This document shows positions 18,467-25,625 of a stretch of 32,064 nucleotides of DNA, piece after piece. Where the stretch lies: positions 1 to 32,064 of the forward strand of contig NZ_BAAAYN010000021.1 in assembly GCF_039536245.1 (NCBI RefSeq), written 5' to 3'. A model generated the notes under the pieces. That model saw only the letters and a list, made by a program, of their open reading frames with translations. It ran no database searches and was not told the origin of the DNA. Origin of the DNA: Cryptosporangium minutisporangium (GTDB lineage: Bacteria > Actinomycetota > Actinomycetes > Mycobacteriales > Cryptosporangiaceae). The position numbers and the translations under genes were made by a program. Position 1 is the stretch's first letter; the number at the start of each line of letters is the position of its first letter.

Positions 18467-19418
18467 ACAGTGCGTTCAGGTCGGGGGCCTTGGACAGCAG
18501 CTTGTCCGAGGTGGCGAGCTCGCCGAGCGTCGCGACCGACTCCTTGTTCACCTCGACCGGCCACTTCGGCAGGGTCAGCTTCGGGATGAGGTCGGGGGTG
18601 ATCTTCGTGTAGCTGGTCAGAACCTGCCGGACCTCGTCGGGGTGCGCGTCGGCGTAGGCGAGGGACTCCTGGATGGCCTCGGTGAACCGGGTGACCAGGT
18701 CCTTGTCGGACGCGAGTAGCTTCTCCGTGACGAAGTACCCGGCCACGCTGAGGTTCGGGGCGAGGTCCACGTAGGTCGAGGTGATCGGGCGGGCACCGGC
18801 GGCCAACGTCTGGCTCAGCTGCGGCTCGACCACGAACGCGGCGTCGACCCGGCCACCGGCCAGCGCGGGGGGCATGTCCGGGAACGGCAGCTCGACGAGC
18901 TTGACGGTCGCCGGATCGCCGCCGTCCTTGCGGATGGAGTTGCGGACGGCGGTGTCGCCGATGTTCTTCAGCGTGTTGACCGCGACCCGTTTGCCGGAGA
19001 GGTCCTTGGGGGTCTTGATCGGGCTGTTGCCCGCGACGACGATCGCGCCGAAGTCCTTGCCCTGGACGCCGGTGCTGGACACGCCGTTCGACACGACCTT
19101 GAGCGGCAGGCCCTTGTCCCGGGCGAGCAGCAGCGACGTGAAGTTCGAGAAGCCGACCTGGTACTCACCGGACATCACGCTCGGCACGATCGCGGCACCA
19201 CCGGCGGCGGTCTTCAGCGTCAGGTCGATGTTGCGCTTGGAGAAGAAGCCCTTCTCCTTGCCGAGGTAGATGGGGGCGACGTCGACGATCGGGATGGTTC
19301 CGACGGTCACCTGGGCGTTGCCGCCCTCGGTCTTGACCTCGGACCCGGACGAACCGCCGCAACCGGCTACAACGAAGGCCAGCGTGGCGGCGGCGATGCT
19401 CGCCAAAGCACGGCGCAT
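18456..19418 (-). CDS. Substrate-binding lipoprotein of the ABC importer (SsuA/NMT1-like)
   Basis: A 320-residue extracytoplasmic receptor anchored by lipid. MRRALASIAAATLAFVVAGC gives a lipoprotein signal with Cys20 as the modified residue. The mature part is the NMT1/SsuA/THI5-like fold, with VTVGTIPIVDVAPIYLGKEKG followed by FFSKRNIDLTLK, then GGRVDAAFVVEPQ. ATG 19418 has GGAG six bases upstream. A longer in-frame reading back to 19559 is rejected because it would run through the likely promoter. The family binds sulfonates, nitrate, riboflavin or thiamine precursors and aromatic acids; which one applies here cannot be told. It is the first gene of the operon. Confidence 0.92.
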   Translation of the reverse strand: MRRALASIAAATLAFVVAGCGGSSGSEVKTEGGNAQVTVGTIPIVDVAPIYLGKEKGFFSKRNIDLTLKTAAGGAAIVPSVMSGEYQVGFSNFTSLLLARDKGLPLKVVSNGVSSTGVQGKDFGAIVVAGNSPIKTPKDLSGKRVAVNTLKNIGDTAVRNSIRKDGGDPATVKLVELPFPDMPPALAGGRVDAAFVVEPQLSQTLAAGARPITSTYVDLAPNLSVAGYFVTEKLLASDKDLVTRFTEAIQESLAYADAHPDEVRQVLTSYTKITPDLIPKLTLPKWPVEVNKESVATLGELATSDKLLSKAPDLNALYAD

Positions 19419-19534
19419 GAAAGCTCCAAATGGGGGTTGGTACTCCGCGGCGGAGTGGGAGCTGAGAGCGGTGCCACGGCCGGGGCGCCGTGGGGTGGGC
19501 GAAGCGTGCGCATTGTGAACAGTGGAACGGATCC

Positions 19535-19564
19535 AGACTATTGACGTGAGCTGAGTCACGTCAA
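19535..19564 (-). promoter_or_regulatory. Promoter of the importer operon overlapped by a perfect inverted repeat
   Basis: On the minus strand TTGACG (19564-19559) and TAGTCT (19540-19535) form a -35/-10 pair with an 18-base spacer, about 115 bases before the lipoprotein start. TTGACGTGA (19541-19549) and TCACGTCAA (19556-19564) are perfect 9-bp arms around GCTGAG, covering the -35 box and most of the spacer. A protein bound there would block RNA polymerase, so this is a good candidate repressor site. Confidence 0.6.
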
Positions 19565-19669
19565 CAACGGTGTTTTTGTCAGCGGCATTGTTGACAGTCC
19601 AGGCCGCCTATCGGCGCTATTTCGGCTAACCGGTTCTCTCAGCGCGATGAGCGGCGCTCTTTTGTTGAC
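19560..19669. promoter_or_regulatory. Three copies of TTGTTGAC upstream of the importer promoter
   Basis: TTGTTGAC occurs at 19588-19595 and 19662-19669 on the plus strand and as its complement GTCAACAA at 19560-19567. The first two listed with the complement form an inverted pair, GTCAACAA-N20-TTGTTGAC. An 8-base word three times within 110 bases of AT-richer DNA in a high-GC genome suggests regulator binding. The rest of the 625-bp gap (19419-20043) holds the promoter above and the phased repeats below; no gene was seen in it. Confidence 0.45.
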
Positions 19670-19831
19670 AATGGTGATCCAACTCGAATGCTGCGCTCCG
19701 TAGGGCCGACGTGCCTTCGGGGTGACCGCGGGGCGCCGATGAGATGGCCGGTCGCGCGTGTCGGCGGATGGTCCCCGGCGCGGTCCGGACGCCGCCGACG
19801 CCGCACGCCGCGCCCTCGCCGGCGGACGGCT

Positions 19832-19963
19832 TTTGGGAAGCCAACGTCTGCGGGGACGCCCGCGGCACGGTTTTCGGGAAGGCAACCTCTGGCGGGTGCC
19901 CAGGGGGCGGGCTTTCGGGAAAACTGCGTTCGCCCCGGGGCGCTGGTGGGGCGGATTCGGGAA
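19832..19963. repeat. Four TTTCGGGAA-like motifs spaced 41-42 bp
   Basis: TTTGGGAA (19832), TTCGGGAA (19873), TTCGGGAA (19914) and TTCGGGAA (19956) recur every 41, 41 and 42 bases, each preceded by T or A residues and followed by A residues. The GC-rich DNA between them is poorly conserved. The spacing is about four helical turns, so all four would face the same side of the DNA. It is either a degenerate tandem repeat or a phased binding array. It ends 80 bases before the lipoprotein gene at 20044. Confidence 0.6.
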
Positions 19964-20043
19964 AACCCGCGGCGGTGCCCCGGCGTAGCGCAGGGCCTAG
20001 GGTGGCCACTGGATCTGGGAGCTCGAATCGCCGGGGGTAACGC

Positions 20044-20460
20044 ATGACGCGACCGTGGACGGCGGGGCTGGTGCTGGTCGTGCTGGCGCTGCTGACCGGC
20101 TGCAGCAATGGGGCGCCCGACCCGAGCGCTGGGAACCCGTCCTCGTCGGCGGAGGCGGCCGCGTCGCCGTCGGCCGCGGCCGAGAGCCCGGTGGCGCCGC
20201 CGCCCACCGGCGGCACGCCCGCCGAGCGGGTCTGCGCCTACCTCGATCAGGTGCGGGCGCAGATGGACCGGGCGACGAGCGTGGAGAACGCCCGGACGGT
20301 GCTCACGGTCCAGCTGGCGGCGCTCGCGAGTCAGAACCCCGACCTGGAGAGGGTCGTCAGCACGCAACTGGACGCGCTGACGACCCAGGGCTGCCCGCAG
20401 ACCCGGCAGGCGATTCTCACGCGCCTCGGCGTGGACAGCTTCTCCGCTGCACTGCGCTGA
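20044..20460 (+). CDS. Small lipoprotein of unknown function
   Basis: A 138-residue putative lipoprotein. The signal MTRPWTAGLVLVVLALLTGC ends in a lipobox with Cys20, so the protein should be anchored on the outer face of the membrane. A Ser/Ala/Pro-rich linker (about 21-60) leads to a helical C-terminal domain with two further Cys residues (VCAYLD and QGCPQ) that could form a disulfide. GGGGGT precedes ATG 20044 at suitable spacing. It converges with the DoxX-like gene, 15 bases away. No family was recognised. Confidence 0.75.
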   Translation: MTRPWTAGLVLVVLALLTGCSNGAPDPSAGNPSSSAEAAASPSAAAESPVAPPPTGGTPAERVCAYLDQVRAQMDRATSVENARTVLTVQLAALASQNPDLERVVSTQLDALTTQGCPQTRQAILTRLGVDSFSAALR

Positions 20461-20475
20461 CTCGACCGGCGCGGG

Positions 20476-20919
20476 CTACTTCTTCGACTTCTTCTTCGTC
20501 GCGCGGTTGCTCAGACTGTCCAGCACCAGGCCGGCGCCGATGCCGAACATCCAGACGTCCTTCGCGATCGGCGTTCCGGCCTGGGTCGGCCGCAGGCTGC
20601 CCTCCTCGCGCAGACCGGGCGTCTTCAGGTAGAGCCCGAGCAGCCCACCGGCGAACGCGGCCAGCCCGGCACCGGCCACCGCGGCCGGGACGACCGGCAC
20701 GAGCAGTGCGGCGCCGAGAGCGATCTCCGCGGTCGACAGGTACTTGGCGAACTGCTTCGGCTCGATCCCGGCCAGGAACGGATAGGTCCCGGCGGCCATC
20801 CCGTGCATCCCGGCCGCGGCCTGGTCGTCGGCGTTCCGCTTGGACAGGCCCGAGTTGAGGATGTACGCGCCGGTCGCGATGCGCGGCGGCAGGTGACTCA
20901 ACTGACCGAGGAACCGCAT
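20476..20919 (-). CDS. DoxX-like membrane protein
   Basis: A 147-residue membrane protein with several hydrophobic helices (around ALGAALLVPVVPAAVAGAGL and VWMFGIGAGLVLDSL) and a Lys-rich C-terminus, KKKSKK. The start MRFLGQLSHLPPRIATGAYI and the SKYL/STAEIALG type of segment resemble small actinobacterial DoxX-family proteins. Their role is poorly known; some act in redox or respiratory complexes. GGAGC lies four bases before ATG 20919. It is downstream of the flavoprotein gene on the same strand but separated from it by a hairpin. Confidence 0.65.
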   Translation of the reverse strand: MRFLGQLSHLPPRIATGAYILNSGLSKRNADDQAAAGMHGMAAGTYPFLAGIEPKQFAKYLSTAEIALGAALLVPVVPAAVAGAGLAAFAGGLLGLYLKTPGLREEGSLRPTQAGTPIAKDVWMFGIGAGLVLDSLSNRATKKKSKK

Positions 20920-20994
20920 AGGTGCTCCTGAGTAATAGAAACCGATTGTCCGAATCGTACGACGTGCGGAGCGGCCGGTCGGGTTCGGCCCGCG

Positions 20995-21018
20995 CGGCGC
21001 GTCGGGTCCGACGCGCCG
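20995..21018 (-). terminator. Hairpin after the flavoprotein gene
   Basis: CGGCGCGTCG (20995-21004) pairs perfectly with CGACGCGCCG (21009-21018) around GGTC. The 10-bp stem lies 44 bases beyond the flavoprotein stop and before the DoxX-like gene. No T-run follows, as is common in high-GC actinobacteria. Confidence 0.55.
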
Positions 21019-21061
21019 GTCGTCGCCTACCGGGTACCCGCCCAGCCGCCGACGAACGCCG

Positions 21062-22525
21062 CTACTTCCCCCGCCGCTGGCGGTCGAGCGTCTCCAGCAG
21101 GCGCAGCCACGCCTCGCTGACCGTCGGGTAGCTCGGCACCGCGTGCCACAAGTCGCCCACCGGCACCTTCCCGACGATCGCCACCGTCGCGGAGTGCACC
21201 AGCTCGGCGATGCCGGTGCCCACGAACGTGACGCCGACCAGCGTGTCGCTCGCCCGGTCGATCACCAGCTTGGCGCGGCCGGTGTAGTTCTCCCGGAGCA
21301 GGTACGTGCCGGCCAGCGCCGCCAGGTCGAACTCCGCGGTCTCCACGTCGATCCCGGCGTCCCGGGCCTGCGCCTCGGTGAGCCCGGCCGAACCGACCTC
21401 CGGATCGGTGAACGTGACCTGTGGAACCGTCGCCCGGTCGGTGTAGAAGTAGCCGTCCAGCGGTGTTCCGGCGGCGCGCGCCGCGATCACGTCGCCGGCG
21501 ATCCGACCCTGGTACTTGCCCATGTGGGTGAGCAGGGCCCGGCCGTTGAGGTCACCGACGACGTAGAGCCAGTCGTGGCCCGGAACGGTCAGTCGGTCGT
21601 CGACCGCCAGGTAGCCGTGCGGCGTCAGGCCGACGCTGTCCAGGCCGACGTCGTCGCTGTTGGGCGTGCGTCCGGCGGCCACCAGGATCTCGTCGGCCAC
21701 CACGAGCGAGCCGTCGTCGAGCGTGACCGTGACCTCGCCACCGTGGAGCAGCCCTTCGCCCGCGTCGTTGACGTCCGGCCGGGAGACCGCCGCGACCCGG
21801 GTGCCGGTCCGCACGCTGATCCCCGCCGCGGTGAAGCCGGCCGCGACGATCTCGCCGGCGAACGGCTCGGTGCGGCCGAGGAGCCGGGGGCCACCCTCGA
21901 CGATCGTCAGCTCCTCGGTGCCGAGGCCGTGCAGCCAGGTCGCGGCCTCGCAGGCCACGACGCCGCCGCCGACGATCACCACCCGCCGGGGCACCTCGTG
22001 CAGGTTCGAGGCGTCCCGGGAGATCCAGGGACGGGCCTCGCGCAGCCCGTCGATCGGCGGCACGTTCGCCCGAGTTCCGGTGGCCAGCACGACGGCGTGC
22101 CGGGCGGTCAGGGTGCGGGTGGTGCCGTCGCTCGCGGTGACGGTCACGGACTTCTCGCCGGCCAGCCGGGCGTGGCCACGCACGACGTCGATCCCGGCGC
22201 CGGTGGCCCAGCCGACCTGCGAGCCGTCGTCGTGGTGCTTGACGATCTCGTCCCGCCGGGCGAGGACCGCGGCGACGTCGACGGTCGCGCCGGTGACGCC
22301 GGGCAGGTCGCGGGCGTTCGACACCAGCTCGATCGGGCGGAGCAGGCCCTTGGACGGCATGCACGCCCAGAACGAACACTCGCCGCCGAGCAGCTCCCGC
22401 TCGACGATCACGGCCTCCAGGCCGGAGTACTGGGTGGCGTACTGCGCGGCGACCTCGCCGGGCGGGCCACCGCCGACGACGATGACGTCCCACTCGGACC
22501 GATCCGGGTTCAGGCTCGCATTCAC
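21062..22525 (-). CDS. FAD-dependent pyridine nucleotide-disulfide oxidoreductase with altered active site
   Basis: A 487-residue flavoprotein of the lipoamide dehydrogenase/mercuric reductase fold. It shows the FAD-binding motif VVGGGPPGE (from 16), the redox-active pair C50-SFWA-C55, an NAD(P)-binding motif GGGVVACE (186-193), the second FAD motif and the C-terminal dimer domain. The usual C-terminal catalytic His (HPT-x-SE) is replaced by Tyr: YPTVSE with Y466 and E471. This argues against a classical lipoamide dehydrogenase and for a quinone or other disulfide reductase. GTG 22525 is chosen because the FAD domain begins soon after it; the longer frame to 22684 is not protein-like. The ribosome site is weak. 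Confidence 0.88.
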   Translation of the reverse strand: MNASLNPDRSEWDVIVVGGGPPGEVAAQYATQYSGLEAVIVERELLGGECSFWACMPSKGLLRPIELVSNARDLPGVTGATVDVAAVLARRDEIVKHHDDGSQVGWATGAGIDVVRGHARLAGEKSVTVTASDGTTRTLTARHAVVLATGTRANVPPIDGLREARPWISRDASNLHEVPRRVVIVGGGVVACEAATWLHGLGTEELTIVEGGPRLLGRTEPFAGEIVAAGFTAAGISVRTGTRVAAVSRPDVNDAGEGLLHGGEVTVTLDDGSLVVADEILVAAGRTPNSDDVGLDSVGLTPHGYLAVDDRLTVPGHDWLYVVGDLNGRALLTHMGKYQGRIAGDVIAARAAGTPLDGYFYTDRATVPQVTFTDPEVGSAGLTEAQARDAGIDVETAEFDLAALAGTYLLRENYTGRAKLVIDRASDTLVGVTFVGTGIAELVHSATVAIVGKVPVGDLWHAVPSYPTVSEAWLRLLETLDRQRRGK

Positions 22526-22899
22526 GGTGGCCAGTCTGCCAGTGCACGGCCCGCCGACGACGAGCCTGCCAGCCTCGTCCTCTGCGGACTCAGGTCCGTA
22601 GCGTCGCGCCTGAGGACGTGTTGCATGTTGCGATCGCGCTGCCCCCGCGGCGGGTGGGCGCCGAATAGTAGGAGCCGTTCCCACCCGATGGTTGTCGTTT
22701 CGTGGACGTCATCACGTACAGGATCCGTCAACCACCGCCCCGTCGGAATGGGGTTATCCGGTCAGAGACGGATCATTCTGTCGGTATCGGCCGCCGACGT
22801 AGGCGGAAATCGGTCCCGAGTCCGCGGGAATCGGACTTCCGGTAAATTCGGGTCTCAGAGCGTGGAATGCCTCCCACCAACTGGGACCGCTGCCGGCCG

Positions 22900-22989
22900 G
22901 GTGACCAGTGGCGCCGCCGACGCGATCGGTCACGGGTCTGAGTGGCCCCCCGGCTGGGGGTGACCGGTGGCTCGCTGCAAAGGGTCACC
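22900..22989. promoter_or_regulatory. Alternating GGTGACC half-sites
   Basis: GGTGACC at 22900-22906, GGTCAC at 22928-22933, GGTGACC at 22959-22965 and GGTCACC at 22983-22989 alternate in direction. The last two form a perfect 7-bp inverted repeat with a 17-base spacer. They could be regulator half-sites or arms of RNA hairpins. No promoter boxes were recognised beside them. Confidence 0.35.
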
Positions 22990-23009
22990 GAAACTCGTCG
23001 CGCACCTGA

Positions 23010-23027
23010 GGAAAGGGCGACAACCAC
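23010..23027 (-). repeat. Single copy of the GTGGTTGTCGCC repeat
   Basis: On the minus strand GTGGTTGTCGCCCTTTCC, followed by TCAGGTGCGCG. It differs at one of 18 positions from the copy at 32017-32034 in the array at the window end. Matching flanks (GGTGCG) show the homology is longer than the core. This indicates a dispersed intergenic repeat family. Confidence 0.75.
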
Positions 23028-23155
23028 TTGGCGCGGCGAGCGGGCGGGGCGGGATGGGCGCCAGTCCGGCGATCACCGGGCACCCTGCACACCCCCAGCG
23101 GCCGGAGGGTGGGTGAGTCACCACGCACGGGCCGGCGGGACGACTCGGCCTGGGC

Positions 23156-23193
23156 GGGCGGGCGCCGGGTGCGGAAGGCACCGGCGCCCGCCC
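23156..23193 (-). terminator. Strong hairpin terminator after xylA
   Basis: The left arm (23156-23172) starts GGGCGGGCGCCGG and pairs with the right arm (23178-23193) ending CCGGCGCCCGCCC. That gives 13 pairs, one bulged G, then three more pairs around a short GGAAG loop. It lies 13 bases after the xylA stop. It is very GC-rich with no T-run. Confidence 0.75.
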
Positions 23194-23206
23194 GGCAGGC
23201 GTCGAT

Positions 23207-24394
23207 CTATCGGGCGTTGAGGATGTGTTCGATCGCGAGCTGGTCCAGCGTGACCGCACCGGAGCCCTTCGCGGCGGCAGCCGCGACGTCGAAGTCCTCG
23301 AACGCGGAGCGGTCGGCGAGCAGGTCGGTGATCGACTCGCCGTCGTTCAGCGTGGGCTGCGCGAGCCCGGTGACGCCGTGCGCGTCGAGCGCGGCCTGCA
23401 CCTCGGGGTCGGCGCGGAAGGCCGCCGCCCGCTCCTTGAGCAGCAGGTATGTGCGCATGTTCGCGGCGGCCGAGGCCCAGACGCCGTCGATGTCCTCGTT
23501 GCGGAACGGCTTGTAGTCGAAGACCAGCGGGCCGTCGTAGGCCGGGCCGCCGCTGAGCGGACCGTGCTCGAGCAGGTCGACGAGGAAGAACGCGTTGATC
23601 AGGTCACCGTGGCCGAACACCAGGTCCTGGTCGAACTTCGGCCCGTGCTGGCCGTTGAGGTCGATGTGGAACAGTTTGCCCTGCCAGAGCGCCTGGCTGA
23701 TCCCGTGCACGAAGTTGAGGTTGGACATCTGCTCGTGCCCGACCTCGGGGTTCACGCCGACACGATCGGCGTGCTGGAGCGAGTTGATGAACGCGAGGGC
23801 GTGCCCGACGGTGGGCAGCAGGATGTCGCCTCGGGGCTCGTTCGGCTTCGGCTCGATCGCGAACCGGATGTCGTACCCCTGGTCGATCGTGTACTGAGCG
23901 AGCGTGTCCATCGCTTCGGCGTAGCGGGAGAGGGCGGCGTGCACATCCTTGGCTGCGTCGGTCTCGGAGCCCTCGCGGCCGCCCCAGCAGACGTAGACCT
24001 TCGCGCCGAGCTCGGCGGCGAGGTCGATGTTGCGCAGGGTCTTCCGCAGCGCGAACCGGCGCACCGACCGGTCGTTGCTGGTGAACGCGCCGTCCTTGAA
24101 CACCGGGTGGGTGAACAGGTTCGTGGTGGCCGCGGGGACCTTCAGCCCGGTCGCGTCCAGCGCGTCCTTGAAGCGGGAGATGTGCTTGGCCCGGGCGGCG
24201 TCGTCGGAGCCGAACGGGATGAGGTCGTCGTCGTGGAACGTGACGCCGTACGCCCCGAGCTCGGCGAGCTTGTGCACGGTCTCGACGGGGTCGAGCGGAG
24301 CGCGGGTCTCGTCCCCGAACGGGTCGCGGGCCTGCCAGCCGACGGTCCAGAGCCCGAACGAGAAGCGGTCGGCGGGGGTCGGCTGCGCTGCCAT
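23207..24394 (-). CDS. xylA: Xylose isomerase
   Basis: Converts D-xylose to D-xylulose (and glucose to fructose) as a cytosolic tetramer with two divalent metals. The 395-residue protein is the short class I form of actinobacteria, and its catalytic residues fall at the standard positions. These are H54 and D57 (FHDDD), E181 and K183 ([10 protein letters not shown]), E217, H220, D245, D255, D257 and D287. A strong ribosome site (GGAGGT) precedes ATG 24394. It is divergent from a ROK regulator with 79 bases between the starts. No xylulokinase or xylose transporter is in the window, so the pathway must be completed elsewhere. Confidence 0.98.
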   Translation of the reverse strand: MAAQPTPADRFSFGLWTVGWQARDPFGDETRAPLDPVETVHKLAELGAYGVTFHDDDLIPFGSDDAARAKHISRFKDALDATGLKVPAATTNLFTHPVFKDGAFTSNDRSVRRFALRKTLRNIDLAAELGAKVYVCWGGREGSETDAAKDVHAALSRYAEAMDTLAQYTIDQGYDIRFAIEPKPNEPRGDILLPTVGHALAFINSLQHADRVGVNPEVGHEQMSNLNFVHGISQALWQGKLFHIDLNGQHGPKFDQDLVFGHGDLINAFFLVDLLEHGPLSGGPAYDGPLVFDYKPFRNEDIDGVWASAAANMRTYLLLKERAAAFRADPEVQAALDAHGVTGLAQPTLNDGESITDLLADRSAFEDFDVAAAAAKGSGAVTLDQLAIEHILNAR

Positions 24395-24419
24395 GGCGGT
24401 ACCTCCGTGCGGTCGTGTT

Positions 24420-24444
24420 GATTAGTTCAGGGCGTTAACATATC
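24420..24444. promoter_or_regulatory. Operator-like inverted repeat between xylA and the ROK gene
   Basis: GATTAGTT (24420-24427) and AACATATC (24437-24444) are imperfect inverted arms (6 of 8 pair) around nine bases, and contain the palindrome GTTAAC. The patch is AT-rich in an otherwise GC-rich gap and overlaps the only plausible promoter sequences (TTGATT and CATATC). ROK xylose repressors usually bind in such divergent regions, so this is the best candidate operator for both genes. Confidence 0.5.
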
Positions 24445-24473
24445 GCTGGTCGGCCGGAAAAGGGAGAGTTCGG

Positions 24474-25625
24474 TTGGGTGCTTTTGTCGGTGGTCCGGCG
24501 CGGATCGGGTCGGTGCGCGCGCACAACCTGGCGCTGGTGCTGCGTGCGGTGGAGTCCGCCGCAACGCCGCTCTCCCGTGCGGACGTGGCGGCGGCCACCG
24601 GGCTGACCAGGGCGAGCGTGTCCGCGTTAGTCGACACGCTGCTGGCCGGTCGGCTCCTGCGGGAGACCGGAGCGCCGACCCGTACCGGCGTGGGCCGGCC
24701 CTCGACCGGCCTGGTGCTGGACTCCGCAGGGCCGGCGGGGTTGGGAATCGAGCTGAACGTCGACCACCTGGCCGTGTGTCTCGTCGACCTGACCGGTGCG
24801 GTGCGCGCGCGGCTGTCCGGCCGGTTCCCCGCGCTGAACACGCTGGTGGGGGACGCCGTCGCGGCCGGCACCGCGCTGGGGCTCCCGCTCGCCGGTGCCG
24901 CGGTGGCGGTGCCCGGTCTGGTCGACCCGGCGACCGGTGAGTTGCTGGTCACGCCGAACCTGGACGTGGGTGGCGTGCGGGAGGCGGTCGGCGAGCTGTC
25001 GGCGCTGCGGGGGACGCCGGTCGTCGTCGAGAACGAGGCCACGCTCGCCGCGCGTGCCGAACAGCGGTCGCTCGGCGCGGCCGCGCCCCGGTCGTTCCTG
25101 CAGGTGTCCGGCGAGGTCGGGATCGGGGCGGGGCTGGTGCTCGACGGGCAGCTCTACCGCGGTCGGCACGGGTGGAGCGGCGAGCTCGGGCACGTGACCG
25201 TGCGGCCCGGAGGACGGCCCTGCGGCTGCGGGAGCGACGGCTGCCTGGAGCAGTACGCCGGGCTGCGGGCCGTTCTGCAGGCGGCCGGCCCGGGTGCGGG
25301 GACGATCCTCGAGCGGGCCACGTCCGGCGATCCGGCGATGCTCGCCGCGCTCGTCGACGCCGGGGAGGCGATGGGCATCGCGCTGGCGGGCGCGCTGAAC
25401 CTGCTCGACCTGGACGCGGTGGTGCTCGGCGGCGCGCACGCCGAGCTGGCTCCCTGGCTGGTCGGCCCGATCGAGGCGCAGCTTTCGCGTCGCCTGGTCG
25501 GCGCGGCCGTGTCCCGTCCGGCGGTGCGCGCGTCAGTGCTGGGTGCGGACGCCGCAGCGCTGGGCGCCGCCTGGTCGGTACTCGACCGGGTGCTCGACGA
25601 TCCGGTGAGCTGGCTCAGCCGGTGA
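24474..25625 (+). CDS. ROK-family transcriptional regulator (XylR-like)
   Basis: A 383-residue sugar-responsive repressor. Residues 15-60 are a winged helix (LSRADVAAATGLTRASVSAL). The rest is a ROK sugar-binding fold with PGLVDPATGELL, ENEATLAARAE and the zinc site H240, C250, C252 and C257 in ELGHVTVRPGGRPCGCGSDG followed by CLEQ. The start is TTG 24474 with AGGGAGAG five bases upstream; no ATG or GTG gives a better fit. Position next to xylA points to xylose or a xylose derivative as inducer. The ATP-binding region is present, but repressors of this group usually do not phosphorylate sugars. Its stop overlaps the convergent regulator gene by 11 bases. Confidence 0.92.
   Translation: MGAFVGGPARIGSVRAHNLALVLRAVESAATPLSRADVAAATGLTRASVSALVDTLLAGRLLRETGAPTRTGVGRPSTGLVLDSAGPAGLGIELNVDHLAVCLVDLTGAVRARLSGRFPALNTLVGDAVAAGTALGLPLAGAAVAVPGLVDPATGELLVTPNLDVGGVREAVGELSALRGTPVVVENEATLAARAEQRSLGAAAPRSFLQVSGEVGIGAGLVLDGQLYRGRHGWSGELGHVTVRPGGRPCGCGSDGCLEQYAGLRAVLQAAGPGAGTILERATSGDPAMLAALVDAGEAMGIALAGALNLLDLDAVVLGGAHAELAPWLVGPIEAQLSRRLVGAAVSRPAVRASVLGADAAALGAAWSVLDRVLDDPVSWLSR

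Larger units (their letters stand above)
22526..23155. other. Gene-free region between the flavoprotein and xylA
   Basis: No reading frame here looks like a real gene on either strand; the open frames lack codon bias and family-like sequence. Bases 22640-22870 are visibly less GC-rich than their surroundings. The region must hold the flavoprotein promoter, though no clear box pair was recognised. It also holds the GGTGACC half-sites and one copy of the GTGGTTGTCGCC repeat, listed separately. Confidence 0.6.

Noticed and set aside
19419-19559. N-terminal extension of the substrate-binding lipoprotein
   Set aside because: It would run over the promoter -10 box and spoil the lipoprotein signal. 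ATG 19418 has its own ribosome site and the signal directly after it.
19626-20367. Minus-strand gene with FPES-type peptide repeats
   Set aside because: It overlaps the lipoprotein gene with its clear signal and lipobox. The peptide repeats merely reflect the 41-42 bp DNA period.
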